NCBI RefSeq assembly: GCF_003060885.1
Contig: NZ_QAIG01000012.1
Location: 245,885-309,884, forward strand
DNA length: 64,000 bases
Direction: 5' to 3'
Source of the DNA: Pseudomonas sp. HMWF032
Lineage (GTDB): Bacteria > Pseudomonadota > Gammaproteobacteria > Pseudomonadales > Pseudomonadaceae
This document shows positions 32,661-41,440 of this stretch, piece by piece. The notes beneath the pieces were generated by a model. The model was not told the DNA's origin, ran no database searches, and saw only the letters and a program-made list of their open reading frames with translations. Positions within the stretch are counted from its first letter, which is position 1, and each line of letters starts with the position of its first letter. A program made the translations under genes and the position numbers.

Positions 32661-32721
32661 ATCAGACGGCATGGGCAGTAGAATCGTCGGTTTTCCCGCA
32701 CAACCCCGTGGAGTTGATGGC

Positions 32722-33939
32722 ATGGCCGACGTAAACAAGGTAGTCCTGGCATATTCCGGTGGCCTGGACACTTCCGTGATCCTCAAGTGGCTGCAAGATA
32801 CCTATAACTGCGAAGTGGTGACCTTCACCGCAGATCTCGGCCAGGGTGAGGAAGTCGAGCCGGCACGTGCCAAGGCTCAGGCCATGGGCGTCAAGGAAAT
32901 CTACATCGACGACCTGCGCGAAGAATTTGTGCGTGACTTCGTTTACCCGATGTTCCGTGCCAACACCGTTTACGAAGGTGAGTACCTGCTGGGCACGTCC
33001 ATTGCCCGTCCACTGATCGCCAAGCGCCTGATCGAAATCGCCAACGAGACTGGTGCAGACGCCATCTCCCACGGTGCCACCGGTAAAGGCAACGACCAGG
33101 TGCGTTTCGAGCTGGGCGCCTATGCGCTCAAGCCCGGCGTTAAAGTTATCGCTCCATGGCGCGAGTGGGACTTGCTGTCGCGCGAGAAGCTGATGGACTA
33201 CGCCGAGAAGCACGCCATCCCAATCGAGCGTCACGGCAAGAAGAAGTCGCCGTATTCCATGGATGCCAACCTGCTGCACATCTCCTATGAAGGTGGCGTG
33301 CTGGAAGACACCTGGACCGAGCACGAAGAAGACATGTGGCGCTGGACTAAATCGCCAGAAGCCGCACCGGACACCCCGACCTACATCGAGCTGACTTACC
33401 GCAAGGGCGATATCGTTGCCATCGACGGCAAGGAAATGAGCCCGGCGACCGTATTGGCTGAGCTGAACCGCATTGGTGGTGAGAACGGTATCGGTCGTCT
33501 GGATATCGTCGAGAACCGTTTTGTCGGGATGAAGTCCCGTGGCTGCTACGAGACCCCGGGCGGCACCATCATGCTCAAGGGCCACCGTGCCATTGAGTCG
33601 ATCACCCTGGATCGCGAAGTGGCTCACCTGAAAGACGAGCTGATGCCGAAGTACGCCAGCCTGATCTATAACGGTTTCTGGTGGAGCCCTGAGCGTCTGA
33701 TGCTGCAACAGATGATCGACGCCTCGCAGGCCAACGTGAACGGCGTGGTGCGCATGAAGCTGTACAAAGGCAACGTGATCATCACCGGCCGTAAGTCCGA
33801 CGATTCGCTGTTTGACGCCAATATCGCCACCTTCGAAGAAGACGGCGGCGCTTACAACCAGGCCGACGCTGGCGGCTTTATCAAACTCAATGCACTGCGC
33901 ATGCGCATCGCGGCGGGTAAAGGGCGCAAGATGCTCTGA
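32722..33939 (+). CDS. argG: Argininosuccinate synthase
   Basis: A 405-residue cytosolic enzyme joining citrulline and aspartate with ATP to argininosuccinate, the penultimate step of arginine synthesis. The N-terminal PP-loop motif A-Y-S-G-G-L-D-T-S lies at residues 10-18. Further hallmarks are A-H-G/S-H-G-A-T-G-K-G-N-D-Q-V-R-F-E and G-R-S/R-L-D-I-V-E-N-R-F-V-G-M-K-S-R-G. The length equals the usual bacterial type. ATG 32722 follows ggag at 32710-32713; the longer open frame to 32671 is rejected. A terminator follows at 33964. Confidence 0.97.
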   Translation: MADVNKVVLAYSGGLDTSVILKWLQDTYNCEVVTFTADLGQGEEVEPARAKAQAMGVKEIYIDDLREEFVRDFVYPMFRANTVYEGEYLLGTSIARPLIAKRLIEIANETGADAISHGATGKGNDQVRFELGAYALKPGVKVIAPWREWDLLSREKLMDYAEKHAIPIERHGKKKSPYSMDANLLHISYEGGVLEDTWTEHEEDMWRWTKSPEAAPDTPTYIELTYRKGDIVAIDGKEMSPATVLAELNRIGGENGIGRLDIVENRFVGMKSRGCYETPGGTIMLKGHRAIESITLDREVAHLKDELMPKYASLIYNGFWWSPERLMLQQMIDASQANVNGVVRMKLYKGNVIITGRKSDDSLFDANIATFEEDGGAYNQADAGGFIKLNALRMRIAAGKGRKML

Positions 33940-33963
33940 TAGACTCAGCGCCTGAGCCTACCA

Positions 33964-33988
33964 AGCCCCGGCCATAAGCCGGGGTTTG
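33964..33988 (+). terminator. Terminator after argG
   Basis: Stem ccccggc (33966-33972) with gccgggg (33978-33984), loop of five bases, followed by ttt. The T run is short, so termination may be partial, leaving some read-through into gloA. Confidence 0.65.
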
Positions 33989-34033
33989 CATTTATAGGTC
34001 CGTGTAGTCGGGCCAGTGATGAGGAGAGAACAG

Positions 34034-34426
34034 ATGAGACTGCTGCACACCATGCTGCGCGTGGGCGATATGGATAAATCCATCGCGTTCTACACCGAAG
34101 TGCTGGGCATGACCCTGCTACGTCGTAAGGACTATCCCGAAGGGCAGTTCACTCTGGCATTCGTCGGTTACGGTGACGAGGCGCACAACAGCGTGATCGA
34201 ACTGACCCATAACTGGGGCGTGGACAGTTACGAGTTGGGCACCGGCTATGGCCATATTGCTTTGGAAGTGGCCGATGTGTACAAGGCTTGCGAAGACATT
34301 CGCACCCGCGGCGGCAAGATCACCCGTGAGCCGGGCCCCATGAAGCACGGCACCAGCATTCTGGCGTTTGTTGAAGACCCGGATGGCTACAAAATCGAGC
34401 TGTTGTCGCCTTCGCGCGCGGACTGA
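34034..34426 (+). CDS. gloA: Lactoylglutathione lyase (glyoxalase I)
   Basis: A 130-residue cytosolic metalloenzyme that converts the hemithioacetal of methylglyoxal and glutathione to S-lactoylglutathione. All four metal ligands known from the E. coli enzyme are at the same positions: H5, E56, H74 and E122. The short length and lack of the extra loops found in eukaryotic enzymes indicate the Ni/Co-activated class. ATG 34034 has the site gaggagaga just upstream; the ATG at 34016 would lie ahead of it and is rejected. A strong terminator follows. Confidence 0.95.
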   Translation: MRLLHTMLRVGDMDKSIAFYTEVLGMTLLRRKDYPEGQFTLAFVGYGDEAHNSVIELTHNWGVDSYELGTGYGHIALEVADVYKACEDIRTRGGKITREPGPMKHGTSILAFVEDPDGYKIELLSPSRAD

Positions 34427-34466
34427 TAGCCGCTGATGGCTAAAGGTCAGCCCCGTGTCGCGTCAT

Positions 34467-34494
34467 AAAAAAGCCCCGCAGATGCGGGGCTTTT
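34467..34494. terminator. Bidirectional terminator between gloA and the PA3496-like gene
   Basis: gccccgc (34473-34479) pairs with gcggggc (34484-34490) around agat, with a run of A before and tttt after, so both converging transcripts can end here. Confidence 0.85.
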
Positions 34495-34508
34495 CGTTGC
34501 TGGCGGGT

Positions 34509-34688
34509 TTAGAGGTCGAAGTCGTATTCGGCCAATTGCTTGTGCAAGCGTCGCTCTTCGAGGAAGTTGTCGATGATGCGGCGCTTGGTCAGATTGGTTT
34601 TGGCTACTTCTACCGGCGCTTCTGTTTCATCCGCTTCTTCGGCAACAAAATCTTCGTCGAGCTCAAGATCTTCTTTATCAGTGCTCAT
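34509..34688 (-). CDS. Small acidic PA3496-family protein
   Basis: A 59-residue protein with a very acidic N-terminal half (E-D-L-E-L-D-E-D-F-V-A-E-E-A-D-E-T-E) and a basic, helical C-terminal half (T-K-R-R-I-I-D-N-F-L-E-E-R-R-L). It matches the family named for PA3496, annotated as a putative envelope integrity protein; I know of no direct proof of that role. ATG 34688 has ggag at 34698-34701 in the correct orientation; a GTG at 34697 sits against that site and is rejected. It lies downstream of nth on the same strand, as in P. aeruginosa as I recall. Confidence 0.8.
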   Translation of the reverse strand: MSTDKEDLELDEDFVAEEADETEAPVEVAKTNLTKRRIIDNFLEERRLHKQLAEYDFDL

Positions 34689-34795
34689 GTGTTTCACTCC
34701 AGGCTACAAGGGCCATTTGCGCACCTTATAACGGCAAAACCTGGTCGGGTAAAAAAGATTTTTTCAATCAACTTATTGAGCAGATGAATAGCGGC

Positions 34796-35434
34796 TCAAT
34801 CGTCGGAGGTTTTCTGTTTGTATTCGCATAGGTCTTCGATACGGCAGCTGCCGCAACGTGGCTTGCGCGCCTGGCACACATAGCGGCCATGCAGGATCAG
34901 CCAGTGGTGCGAGTCGAGCAGAAATTCCTTGGGCACAAACTTCATCAGCTTCTTTTCCACCTCCAGCACGTTCTTGCCGGGGGCGATGCCGGTGCGGTTG
35001 CTGACACGGAAGATGTGCGTGTCCACCGCCATCGCCAGCTGGCGAAACGCCGTGTTGAGTACCACGTTGGCGGTCTTGCGGCCGACGCCGGGCAGGGCTT
35101 CGAGGTCTTCGCGGTTGTCCGGCACCTGGCTGCCATGTTTCTCGATCAGGATGCGGCAGGCCTCGATGACGTTCTTCGCCTTGCTGTTATACAAGCCGAT
35201 GGTCTTGATGTATTCGCTCAGCCCCTCGACGCCGAGTGCGTAAATCGCCTCGGGCGTATTGGCCACCGGGAACAGCTTGGCGGTGGCCTTGTTCACGCTG
35301 ACGTCGGTGGCCTGGGCAGACAGCGTCACCGCGACCAGCAGTTCAAACGGCGTGCTGTAGGCCAGTTCGGTCTTGGGTTCGGGGTTGTCTTCGTGCAGGC
35401 GGCGGAAGATTTCATAGCGCTTGGCTGCGTTCAC
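34796..35434 (-). CDS. nth: Endonuclease III
   Basis: A 212-residue DNA glycosylase/AP lyase that removes oxidised pyrimidines. The helix-hairpin-helix L-P-G-V-G-R-K-T-A carries the catalytic lysine. The catalytic aspartate lies in V-D-T-H-I-F-R-V. The [4Fe-4S] cluster motif C-x6-C-x2-C-x5-C is at the C-terminus (C-Q-A-R-K-P-R-C-G-S-C-R-I-E-D-L-C). The start is GTG 35434, overlapping the rnfE stop (GTGA). Linkage of nth to the rnf operon is common in gammaproteobacteria and may reflect the need for Fe-S chemistry or simply shared transcription. Confidence 0.96.
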   Translation of the reverse strand: MNAAKRYEIFRRLHEDNPEPKTELAYSTPFELLVAVTLSAQATDVSVNKATAKLFPVANTPEAIYALGVEGLSEYIKTIGLYNSKAKNVIEACRILIEKHGSQVPDNREDLEALPGVGRKTANVVLNTAFRQLAMAVDTHIFRVSNRTGIAPGKNVLEVEKKLMKFVPKEFLLDSHHWLILHGRYVCQARKPRCGSCRIEDLCEYKQKTSDD

Positions 35435-36138
35435 TCGATCACTCCAGTGACGCGTACGCGACGGCTTTGCACGGGGGCTTCCGGTTCCTGCGCCTTGGCT
35501 TTGGCCGCGAGGTGTTCATCGATGCGGTTTTTGCCTGCCACCAGCAGGCCCAGCACCAGAAACGCCCCCGGCGGCAGGATCGCCAGGAGGAAGCCCTTAT
35601 AGTCACTGAACAGTGTCAGCTGCCAATTTGCGGCAATCGGGCCGAACAGCAGCTGCATATTGGCAAACAGTGCGCCGGTGCCGAGCAGTTCACGCACAGC
35701 CCCGATCACCACCATCACCAGGCCGAAACCAATGCCCATCATCAGCCCATCAAAGGCGGCATGGCTGACCTTGTTCTTGGCGGCAAATGCTTCGGCGCGG
35801 CCGAGGATGATGCAGTTGGTGGTGATCAGCGGAATGAAGATGCCGAGGATCTGGTACAGCTCGTAGGTGAACGCCTGCATCAGCAACTCGGTGCAGGTGG
35901 TCAGCGCAGCGATGATCATGACAAATACGGGCAAGCGTACGGCATCGGTTACCGCATTGCGGATCAGCGACACGGCGGCATTCGAACAGGCCAGCACCAG
36001 GGCGGTGGCCAGACCCATGCCCAGGGCGTTGACCACCGAGTTGCTGACGCCCAGTAGGGGGCACAAGCCAAGCAGCTGGACCAGGCCAGGATTATTCTTC
36101 CACAGGCTATTGACGACGATTTCGCGGTAACTAGTCAT
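35431..36138 (-). CDS. rnfE: Rnf electron transport complex subunit E
   Basis: A 235-residue inner-membrane protein with six predicted helices, one of the two related channel-like subunits (RnfA and RnfE) of the Rnf/Rsx complex. N-P-G-L-V-Q-L-L-G-L-C-P-L-L-G-V-S-N near the start and L-I-T-T-N-C-I-I-L-G-R in the middle are the conserved inverted cysteine-containing motifs that hold a membrane [2Fe-2S] centre between RnfA and RnfE. The complex couples electron flow between ferredoxin and NAD to ion movement, or keeps SoxR reduced. It overlaps rnfG by 8 bp and nth by 4 bp. Confidence 0.95.
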   Translation of the reverse strand: MTSYREIVVNSLWKNNPGLVQLLGLCPLLGVSNSVVNALGMGLATALVLACSNAAVSLIRNAVTDAVRLPVFVMIIAALTTCTELLMQAFTYELYQILGIFIPLITTNCIILGRAEAFAAKNKVSHAAFDGLMMGIGFGLVMVVIGAVRELLGTGALFANMQLLFGPIAANWQLTLFSDYKGFLLAILPPGAFLVLGLLVAGKNRIDEHLAAKAKAQEPEAPVQSRRVRVTGVIE

Positions 36139-36778
36139 TGTCAGTCTCCTGGAACGTGAGCAGTTCTACCCGGTGCGCATCGAAATACTGCAGCGCCTTG
36201 TGCACCGCTTTGACCACGGCGCGCGGGGTGATGGTGGCCCCGGCGAATTGATCAAACTGGCCGCCGTCCTTCTTAACCGCCCAGCCGGAGTCATCCGGGC
36301 TCTGCAGCGAGGTGCCCACGAAACTGTTGATCCAGTTGTTCTTGGCCAACTCGATCTTGTCGCCCAGGCCCGGTGTCTCCTTGTGGCTGATCACCCGCAC
36401 GCCGGCCAGGCGGCCATCGGCCAGGATGCCGATCAACAGGCTGATGCTACCGCTGTAACCGTCCGGTGCTGTGGCCTGCAGGATCACCGCACTGGGTTCG
36501 CCATTGCGGGTGGCCAGGTAGGCCGGAGTAGGGCCTTTGTTGCCCAGCAATGGGTCATGAACGTTGCGGACGTTGTCCAGCAGGTGGTTGTCATAGCTGC
36601 CGGCGGGCAGAATCTGCGCCAGGGCCTGGACCTTGGCTTCACGCTGAGCGGCCTCAATACGTTTGGCCGTACCCAGTTGCGTCGTGGCGACGATGCCCAC
36701 GGTCAGAATGGCGAAAGCCCCCAGTACCAAGGCATTTTTCAGCATGGAACGGCTGATTTCAGGCAGGGCCACGGTCAC
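36131..36778 (-). CDS. rnfG: Rnf electron transport complex subunit G
   Basis: A 215-residue protein with one N-terminal membrane helix (about 13-33) and a periplasmic FMN domain. The covalent flavin site is F-D-Q-F-A-G-A-T-I-T, with T182 as the probable threonine modified by ApbE. G-H/S-H-K-E-T-P-G-L-G-D is the usual conserved block before it. The start is GTG at 36778, overlapping the rnfD stop. It relays electrons on the periplasmic side between RnfD/RnfE and the rest of the complex. Confidence 0.95.
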   Translation of the reverse strand: MTVALPEISRSMLKNALVLGAFAILTVGIVATTQLGTAKRIEAAQREAKVQALAQILPAGSYDNHLLDNVRNVHDPLLGNKGPTPAYLATRNGEPSAVILQATAPDGYSGSISLLIGILADGRLAGVRVISHKETPGLGDKIELAKNNWINSFVGTSLQSPDDSGWAVKKDGGQFDQFAGATITPRAVVKAVHKALQYFDAHRVELLTFQETDND

Positions 36779-37806
36779 TCTCCCAACTTGAAGCCGCGTG
36801 TCGGCTTGCGATGACCGTAGGTGCGCGGCCGTGTGTAGTAGTCGATGGTCGGCGCGGCCAGGTTCATCAACAACACGGCGAACGCGACGCCGTCCGGGTA
36901 GCCGCCCCAGGCGCGAATCACATACACCAGCACGCCGACGCCAACGCCGAATATCAACCGACCGAGGTTGCTGGTGGCGCCGCTGACCGGGTCCGTGACG
37001 ATAAAGAATGCACCGAGCATGGTCGCGCCGGTGAGCAGGTGAAACAGCGGCGAACCATTGGAGTCCGAGCCCGAACCGTTCCAGAACAACAGGCTCATCA
37101 CCGCCAGGCCCGCGAGCATGCCCACCGGCGCATGCCAGGTGAACAGGCGTTTGTGCAGCAGGTACAAACCGCCGGCGAGGAAGGCCAGGTTGACCGCCTC
37201 CGTGGCGGCGCCCCCCAGGTAGCCGAACGCTGGATTTTGCGCCCAGAGCTCTTCCATGGTCAGGCTTTTATTCAACTTGAGGGCGTCCAGTGCGGTTGCC
37301 TGTGCCCAGCCATCGGGCAGATTGGCGATGCCGAAAATCTGCTGCAGGCCTTCGAGCAGGCCAACGCTATGCGGCGCTGGCCAACTGGTCATTTCCATCG
37401 GAAAGGAGATCAGCGCCACCACGTAGCCGAGCATGGCCGGGTTGAACGGGTTCTGCCCCAGACCGCCGTAGAGCTGTTTGCCGAACACCACGGCAAAGCC
37501 GGTCGCCACCAGGGTTAGCCACCATGGCGAGTAGGGCGGCAGCGCCAAGGCCAGCAACACGGCGGTGACGAGAGCGCTGTAGTCTTTAAGGAAGAACAGC
37601 ACGGGGCGTTTGCGCAGCGCCAGGATGGCCGCTTCAAAAGCCAGCGCGCAGGCACTGGCCCACAGCAGGTTGATCAGCGTGCCCGCGCCGAATAGCCAAG
37701 TCAGGGCCAGGATGCCCGGCACGGTGGCCAGCAGCACCTGCAGCATCACTTGCTGGGTACGGTTGCTGCCCTTGGCGTGGGGCGATGTGATACGTGGCAG
37801 GGCCAT
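36775..37806 (-). CDS. rnfD: Rnf electron transport complex subunit D
   Basis: A 343-residue inner-membrane protein with nine or so helices, related to NqrB. P-H-A-K-G-S-N-R-T-Q-Q-V-M at the start and G-G-L-G-Q-N-P-F-N-P-A-M-L-G-Y in the middle are family hallmarks. The covalent FMN is expected on a threonine of the periplasmic loop; T171 in A-Q-A-T-A-L-D is the best candidate, although the preceding residues differ from the usual S/T-G-A-T. The ATG at 37806 is chosen; an open frame reaches 37971 inside rnfC but lacks the family N-terminus. A 43-bp gap separates it from rnfC. Confidence 0.94.
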   Translation of the reverse strand: MALPRITSPHAKGSNRTQQVMLQVLLATVPGILALTWLFGAGTLINLLWASACALAFEAAILALRKRPVLFFLKDYSALVTAVLLALALPPYSPWWLTLVATGFAVVFGKQLYGGLGQNPFNPAMLGYVVALISFPMEMTSWPAPHSVGLLEGLQQIFGIANLPDGWAQATALDALKLNKSLTMEELWAQNPAFGYLGGAATEAVNLAFLAGGLYLLHKRLFTWHAPVGMLAGLAVMSLLFWNGSGSDSNGSPLFHLLTGATMLGAFFIVTDPVSGATSNLGRLIFGVGVGVLVYVIRAWGGYPDGVAFAVLLMNLAAPTIDYYTRPRTYGHRKPTRGFKLGE

Positions 37807-37849
37807 TGGCGCTCCGGTTGTTACTGGGGTTGGTGACGCAGGGCTGTTC

Positions 37850-40135
37850 TCAGTGGCCTGCGTGTTCCTCGAGTTGGCGTTCGGCGTCTGCCAGGCGTTG
37901 ACGCGCACTTGCCAGCGCGTCGGCTGCACTGCTGTCATCACGCTCAAGCTTGCGCAGGTCGGCGCGCGCAAAGGCCACTTCAGTCTTTAGCGCACGGGTG
38001 GTTTCGTCGATTGGCTTCTTGTCGGTGCGCACCAGCTCAGGTACCGGCTTGCCGGACGCGTCCTCAGCCTGGTGCAGCGCCTGTTCGGCGGCGGTCAATG
38101 CCGTGCGCAGGCTGTCGAGTGTGGCTTCATCGCTGCCGGTTTTCTCGGCCTTTTTCAGCTCGGCGCGTTTCATCGCCAGTTCGATCTTGGCTTTTTTCAG
38201 CGGATCAGGGGCTTCTGCATCGAGCGCTTTTACGGGGGCGGCCGCTGCCTGGGCTTCCAGGCTGGCCAGCAGTTTTTCAGCGTTTTCCAGTTGGCTGCGC
38301 ACTTGCTGCAGTTCGCCTTGCTGCTCGGCGCTGGGCGTTTCGAGTTTTTCCAACTTGCGCACCTGGGCGCGAAGCATGGCGGCGTCGATCTTGGCTTTTT
38401 TCAGCGCGCCATCATCGGCAGCCACTGCTGGAGCAGGCGGATTAGCCGCTGTGGCAGTGTCGAGTGCTTGTTGTGCTGCCGCCGCGGTGAGGCGCAATGC
38501 GTCGACCTGGGCCTGCAGCTCCGCAGTGGCGTGAGCCGCCAGTTGTTTCTCAGCTTTTTTCAGCGCGACTTGCGCCATGCTGGCTTCGATTTTGAGTTTC
38601 TTCAGTTCATCACTTAACCCGGCTGGTTTGGCGGCTACGCTTTCGCTGCTCTCTGGGCCGGCTGCTGCTTGAGCCTGAGCGGCTTTGGCTTGCGCCGCTT
38701 TGGCGGTGCGGGCCTGGCGTTCGGCTTCTTTCTGCTCGTCGGCGCGGCGCAGGCGCTCCTGGCGCAGCTCGAAGCGCAGTTTGGAGTGTTCGGCCTTGAG
38801 CTGCTTTTGTTCCAGGTCGCGAATTTCCGCTTTGGCGGCGCGGTAGTACTGCACCAACGGAATGCTCGACGGGCAGACATAGGCGCAGGCACCGCATTCG
38901 ATGCAGTCGAACAGGTTGTGCGCCTTGAGTTGCTCGTGTTCCTGGCCCATGGCGAAGAAGTGCAGTTGCTGCGGCAGCAGGCTGGCTGGGCAAGCTTCGG
39001 CGCATTCGCCACAGCGGATGCAGGGCAGGGCCGGTGGCGGCGGTGGTAGCTCGGCGGTGGTGGAGGCCAGCAGGCAGTTGGTGGTCTTGATCACGGGCAC
39101 GGCAAAGTCAGGCAGGGTGAAGCCCATCATCGGGCCGCCCATGATCAGCCGGTTCAGCTTGCTGCGGTCGAGGCCGGCAAATGCCAGCAGTTCACCCACC
39201 GGGGTGCCGAGCAGCACCTCAACGTTCATTGGTTTGGCCAGGGCTTCGCCGGTGAGCGTGGTGATGCGTGAAATCAGTGGTTTGCCATGGATGATGGCGT
39301 CATGAATGGCCACGCAGGTGCCGACGTTCTGGCAGAGCATGCCGATGTCCGCCGGCAGGCCACCGCTGGGGACTTCCACGCCGGTGAGAATCTGGACCAG
39401 CTGCTTCTCGCCGCCGGACGGGTACTTGGTGGGGAAAACCTTGAGTTCATAACTGCGCTCGCTCAGCGCAAGGCTCACCGCGGCGATGGCTTCGGGCTTG
39501 TTGTCTTCGATGCCGATCAACACCTGATCCGGCTGGATCAGGTGCACCAGAATGTCGATGCCGCTGATCAGCTCCGCGGCGCGCTCGCGCATCAACAGGT
39601 CGTCGGCAGTGATGTACGGCTCGCACTCGGTGCCGTTGATGATCAGGGTGTGGATTTTTTGCGTCGGCCGCGCGTTGAGTTTCACCGCAGTCGGAAAGCC
39701 CGCTCCGCCCAGGCCGCTGATGCCAGCCTGGCGGATCCGCTCAATCAATTCGCCATGATCAAGGTGGCGATAGTCAGGACAGGGCTCAAGCGGGCACCAC
39801 TGCTCAAGGCCGTCCGTTTCAATGACGATGGCCGGCGCGAGCATCCCGGATACATGCGGGTAAGGCTGCGGGCCGATAAAGCTCACGGTGCCGGAGGTTG
39901 GCGCGTGCACTGGTACACTGACAAAGCCGGTGGCGGCGGCGATCAGCTGGCCTTTCAGCACGCGCTCACCCACGGCGACCATAGGTTCTGCGGGCGCGCC
40001 GATATGCTGGTTGAGCGGCAACGTCAGGCGCTTGGGCAGCGGTGCCGGCTGGATCGGCGTGCGGTTGGACAGCTCCTTGCGCTCGGCCGGATGAATGCCG
40101 CCGGGGATATCCCAGATACGTTCCTGCGCACTCAT
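37850..40135 (-). CDS. rnfC: Rnf electron transport complex subunit C with C-terminal tandem repeats
   Basis: A 761-residue peripheral membrane subunit. Residues 1-365 form the NADH/FMN-binding, NuoF-like domain, with G-L-G-G-A-G-F-P-T at 141-149. Two [4Fe-4S] clusters follow, with cysteines 372, 375, 378, 382 and 411, 414, 417, 421. From about residue 435 the protein is a long charged helix. Four tandem repeats of about 67 residues are visible, each beginning with a K-K-x-K-I-E/D-x-A-M-type block (512, 579, 647 and the divergent copy at 714). Repeats of this kind occur in gammaproteobacterial RsxC and vary in number between species. RnfC takes electrons from or passes them to NADH at the cytoplasmic face. 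Confidence 0.95.
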   Translation of the reverse strand: MSAQERIWDIPGGIHPAERKELSNRTPIQPAPLPKRLTLPLNQHIGAPAEPMVAVGERVLKGQLIAAATGFVSVPVHAPTSGTVSFIGPQPYPHVSGMLAPAIVIETDGLEQWCPLEPCPDYRHLDHGELIERIRQAGISGLGGAGFPTAVKLNARPTQKIHTLIINGTECEPYITADDLLMRERAAELISGIDILVHLIQPDQVLIGIEDNKPEAIAAVSLALSERSYELKVFPTKYPSGGEKQLVQILTGVEVPSGGLPADIGMLCQNVGTCVAIHDAIIHGKPLISRITTLTGEALAKPMNVEVLLGTPVGELLAFAGLDRSKLNRLIMGGPMMGFTLPDFAVPVIKTTNCLLASTTAELPPPPPALPCIRCGECAEACPASLLPQQLHFFAMGQEHEQLKAHNLFDCIECGACAYVCPSSIPLVQYYRAAKAEIRDLEQKQLKAEHSKLRFELRQERLRRADEQKEAERQARTAKAAQAKAAQAQAAAGPESSESVAAKPAGLSDELKKLKIEASMAQVALKKAEKQLAAHATAELQAQVDALRLTAAAAQQALDTATAANPPAPAVAADDGALKKAKIDAAMLRAQVRKLEKLETPSAEQQGELQQVRSQLENAEKLLASLEAQAAAAPVKALDAEAPDPLKKAKIELAMKRAELKKAEKTGSDEATLDSLRTALTAAEQALHQAEDASGKPVPELVRTDKKPIDETTRALKTEVAFARADLRKLERDDSSAADALASARQRLADAERQLEEHAGH

Positions 40136-40707
40136 GCCGCGTGCTCCCGATCAGTGGCAATCAACTGCCCAGCCGGCAGGGGTTTCTCCCATTTCCAGCT
40201 CTGCAGGTTGCTGCCGACCTCGACCATGTCGATGCAGTCCACCGGGCAGGGCTCTACGCACAAATCGCAGCCGGTGCATTCGCTGACGATCACGGTGTGC
40301 ATCTGTTTGGCTGCACCGACGATGGCGTCCACTGGGCAGGCCTGAATGCATTTGGTGCAGCCGATGCACTCGGCCTCGCGAATGTAGGCGACCATCTGCG
40401 GCTTTTCGCCTTCGACGGCGTCCAGCGGTTCAGGCTCGACATCCAGCAGATCCGCCAGCGCCTGAATGGTCGCTTCGCCGCCGGGTGGGCATTTGTTGAT
40501 TTTGTCGCCGCCGGCAATCGCCTCGGCGTAAGGCTTGCAGCCCGGATAGCCGCACTGACCGCATTGAGTTTGTGGCAGCAGGGCGTTGATTTGCTCGGCA
40601 ATCGGGTTGCCTTCGACTTTGAAGCGAACCGCGGCAAACCCGAGAATGGCCCCGGCCACCAAGCACAGGGCGAGCAGGGCGAGCACCGCAATCAGCACCA
40701 GACTCAT
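40132..40707 (-). CDS. rnfB: Rnf electron transport complex subunit B
   Basis: A 191-residue iron-sulfur protein anchored by one N-terminal helix. After the helix comes the cluster motif C-G-Q-C-G-Y-P-G-C (plus a downstream cysteine in C-P-P-G-G). Two ferredoxin-type [4Fe-4S] motifs follow: C-I-G-C-T-K-C-I-Q-A-C-P and C-T-G-C-D-L-C-V-E-P-C-P. It is the probable ferredoxin docking subunit. It overlaps rnfA and rnfC by 4 bp each. Confidence 0.96.
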   Translation of the reverse strand: MSLVLIAVLALLALCLVAGAILGFAAVRFKVEGNPIAEQINALLPQTQCGQCGYPGCKPYAEAIAGGDKINKCPPGGEATIQALADLLDVEPEPLDAVEGEKPQMVAYIREAECIGCTKCIQACPVDAIVGAAKQMHTVIVSECTGCDLCVEPCPVDCIDMVEVGSNLQSWKWEKPLPAGQLIATDREHAA

Positions 40708-41288
40708 AGCTTGATCAGCCCGGTAAAGCCCATAAACGCCAGGGACATCAGCCCAGCGGTGATCATGCCAATGGCTGCGCCTTGGAAGGATTTGGGCACG
40801 TCGGCAATGGCAATGCGTTCACGCATGGCCGCAAACAGCACCAACACCAGAGAAAAGCCAAGGCCAGCAGCAAAGCCGTTGGCGGTGGCGGTGATAAAGG
40901 TGAATTCAGCCTTGTTGGCATTCAGCAGCGCCACGCCCAGCACGATGCAGTTGGTGGTGATCAGCGGCAGGAAGATGCCGAGCACGCGGTACAGCAGCGG
41001 GCTGGTCTTGTTCACCACCATTTCGGTGAACTGCACGACTACTGCAATCACCAGAATAAAGCTGATGGTGCGCAGGTATTCGATATCCAGCGGCTTCAAC
41101 ACGTACTGCTGCACCAGGTAGCTGCACATGGCGGCCAGGGTCAGGACGAAGGTGGTGGCCAACGACAGGCCGATGGCGGTTTCGATTTTCTTCGAAACGC
41201 CCATGAAGGGGCACAAGCCAAGGAACTGGACCAACACGAAGTTGTTAACCAGGATGGCGCTGACCATGATCAAGGCGAGTTCGGTCAT
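40704..41288 (-). CDS. rnfA: Rnf electron transport complex subunit A
   Basis: A 194-residue inner-membrane protein with six helices, homologous to RnfE in inverted topology. The hallmark N-N-F-V-L-V-Q-F-L-G-L-C-P-F-M-G-V-S is near the start and L-I-T-T-N-C-I-V-L-G in the middle; the two cysteine motifs form half of the shared membrane iron-sulfur site. ATG 41288 is preferred; a GTG at 41297 is the alternative and gives three more residues. It is the first gene of the rnfABCDGE-nth operon; about 150 bp without a gene lie upstream and should hold the promoter. Confidence 0.95.
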   Translation of the reverse strand: MTELALIMVSAILVNNFVLVQFLGLCPFMGVSKKIETAIGLSLATTFVLTLAAMCSYLVQQYVLKPLDIEYLRTISFILVIAVVVQFTEMVVNKTSPLLYRVLGIFLPLITTNCIVLGVALLNANKAEFTFITATANGFAAGLGFSLVLVLFAAMRERIAIADVPKSFQGAAIGMITAGLMSLAFMGFTGLIKL

Positions 41289-41440
41289 CGATAACACCGT
41301 GTGCGCTGGCCGGGGCCGGGGAAATTGGGGGCGCTTATTATCGTGAAGGCGCCCATGCCGGACAAGTTGCTCGGCGGGTTATCTAAGCCTAGTGCAGTGG
41401 GCCACTATGGTGTTCGGTGGTGCAGTGCTGCTCGTTTGAA

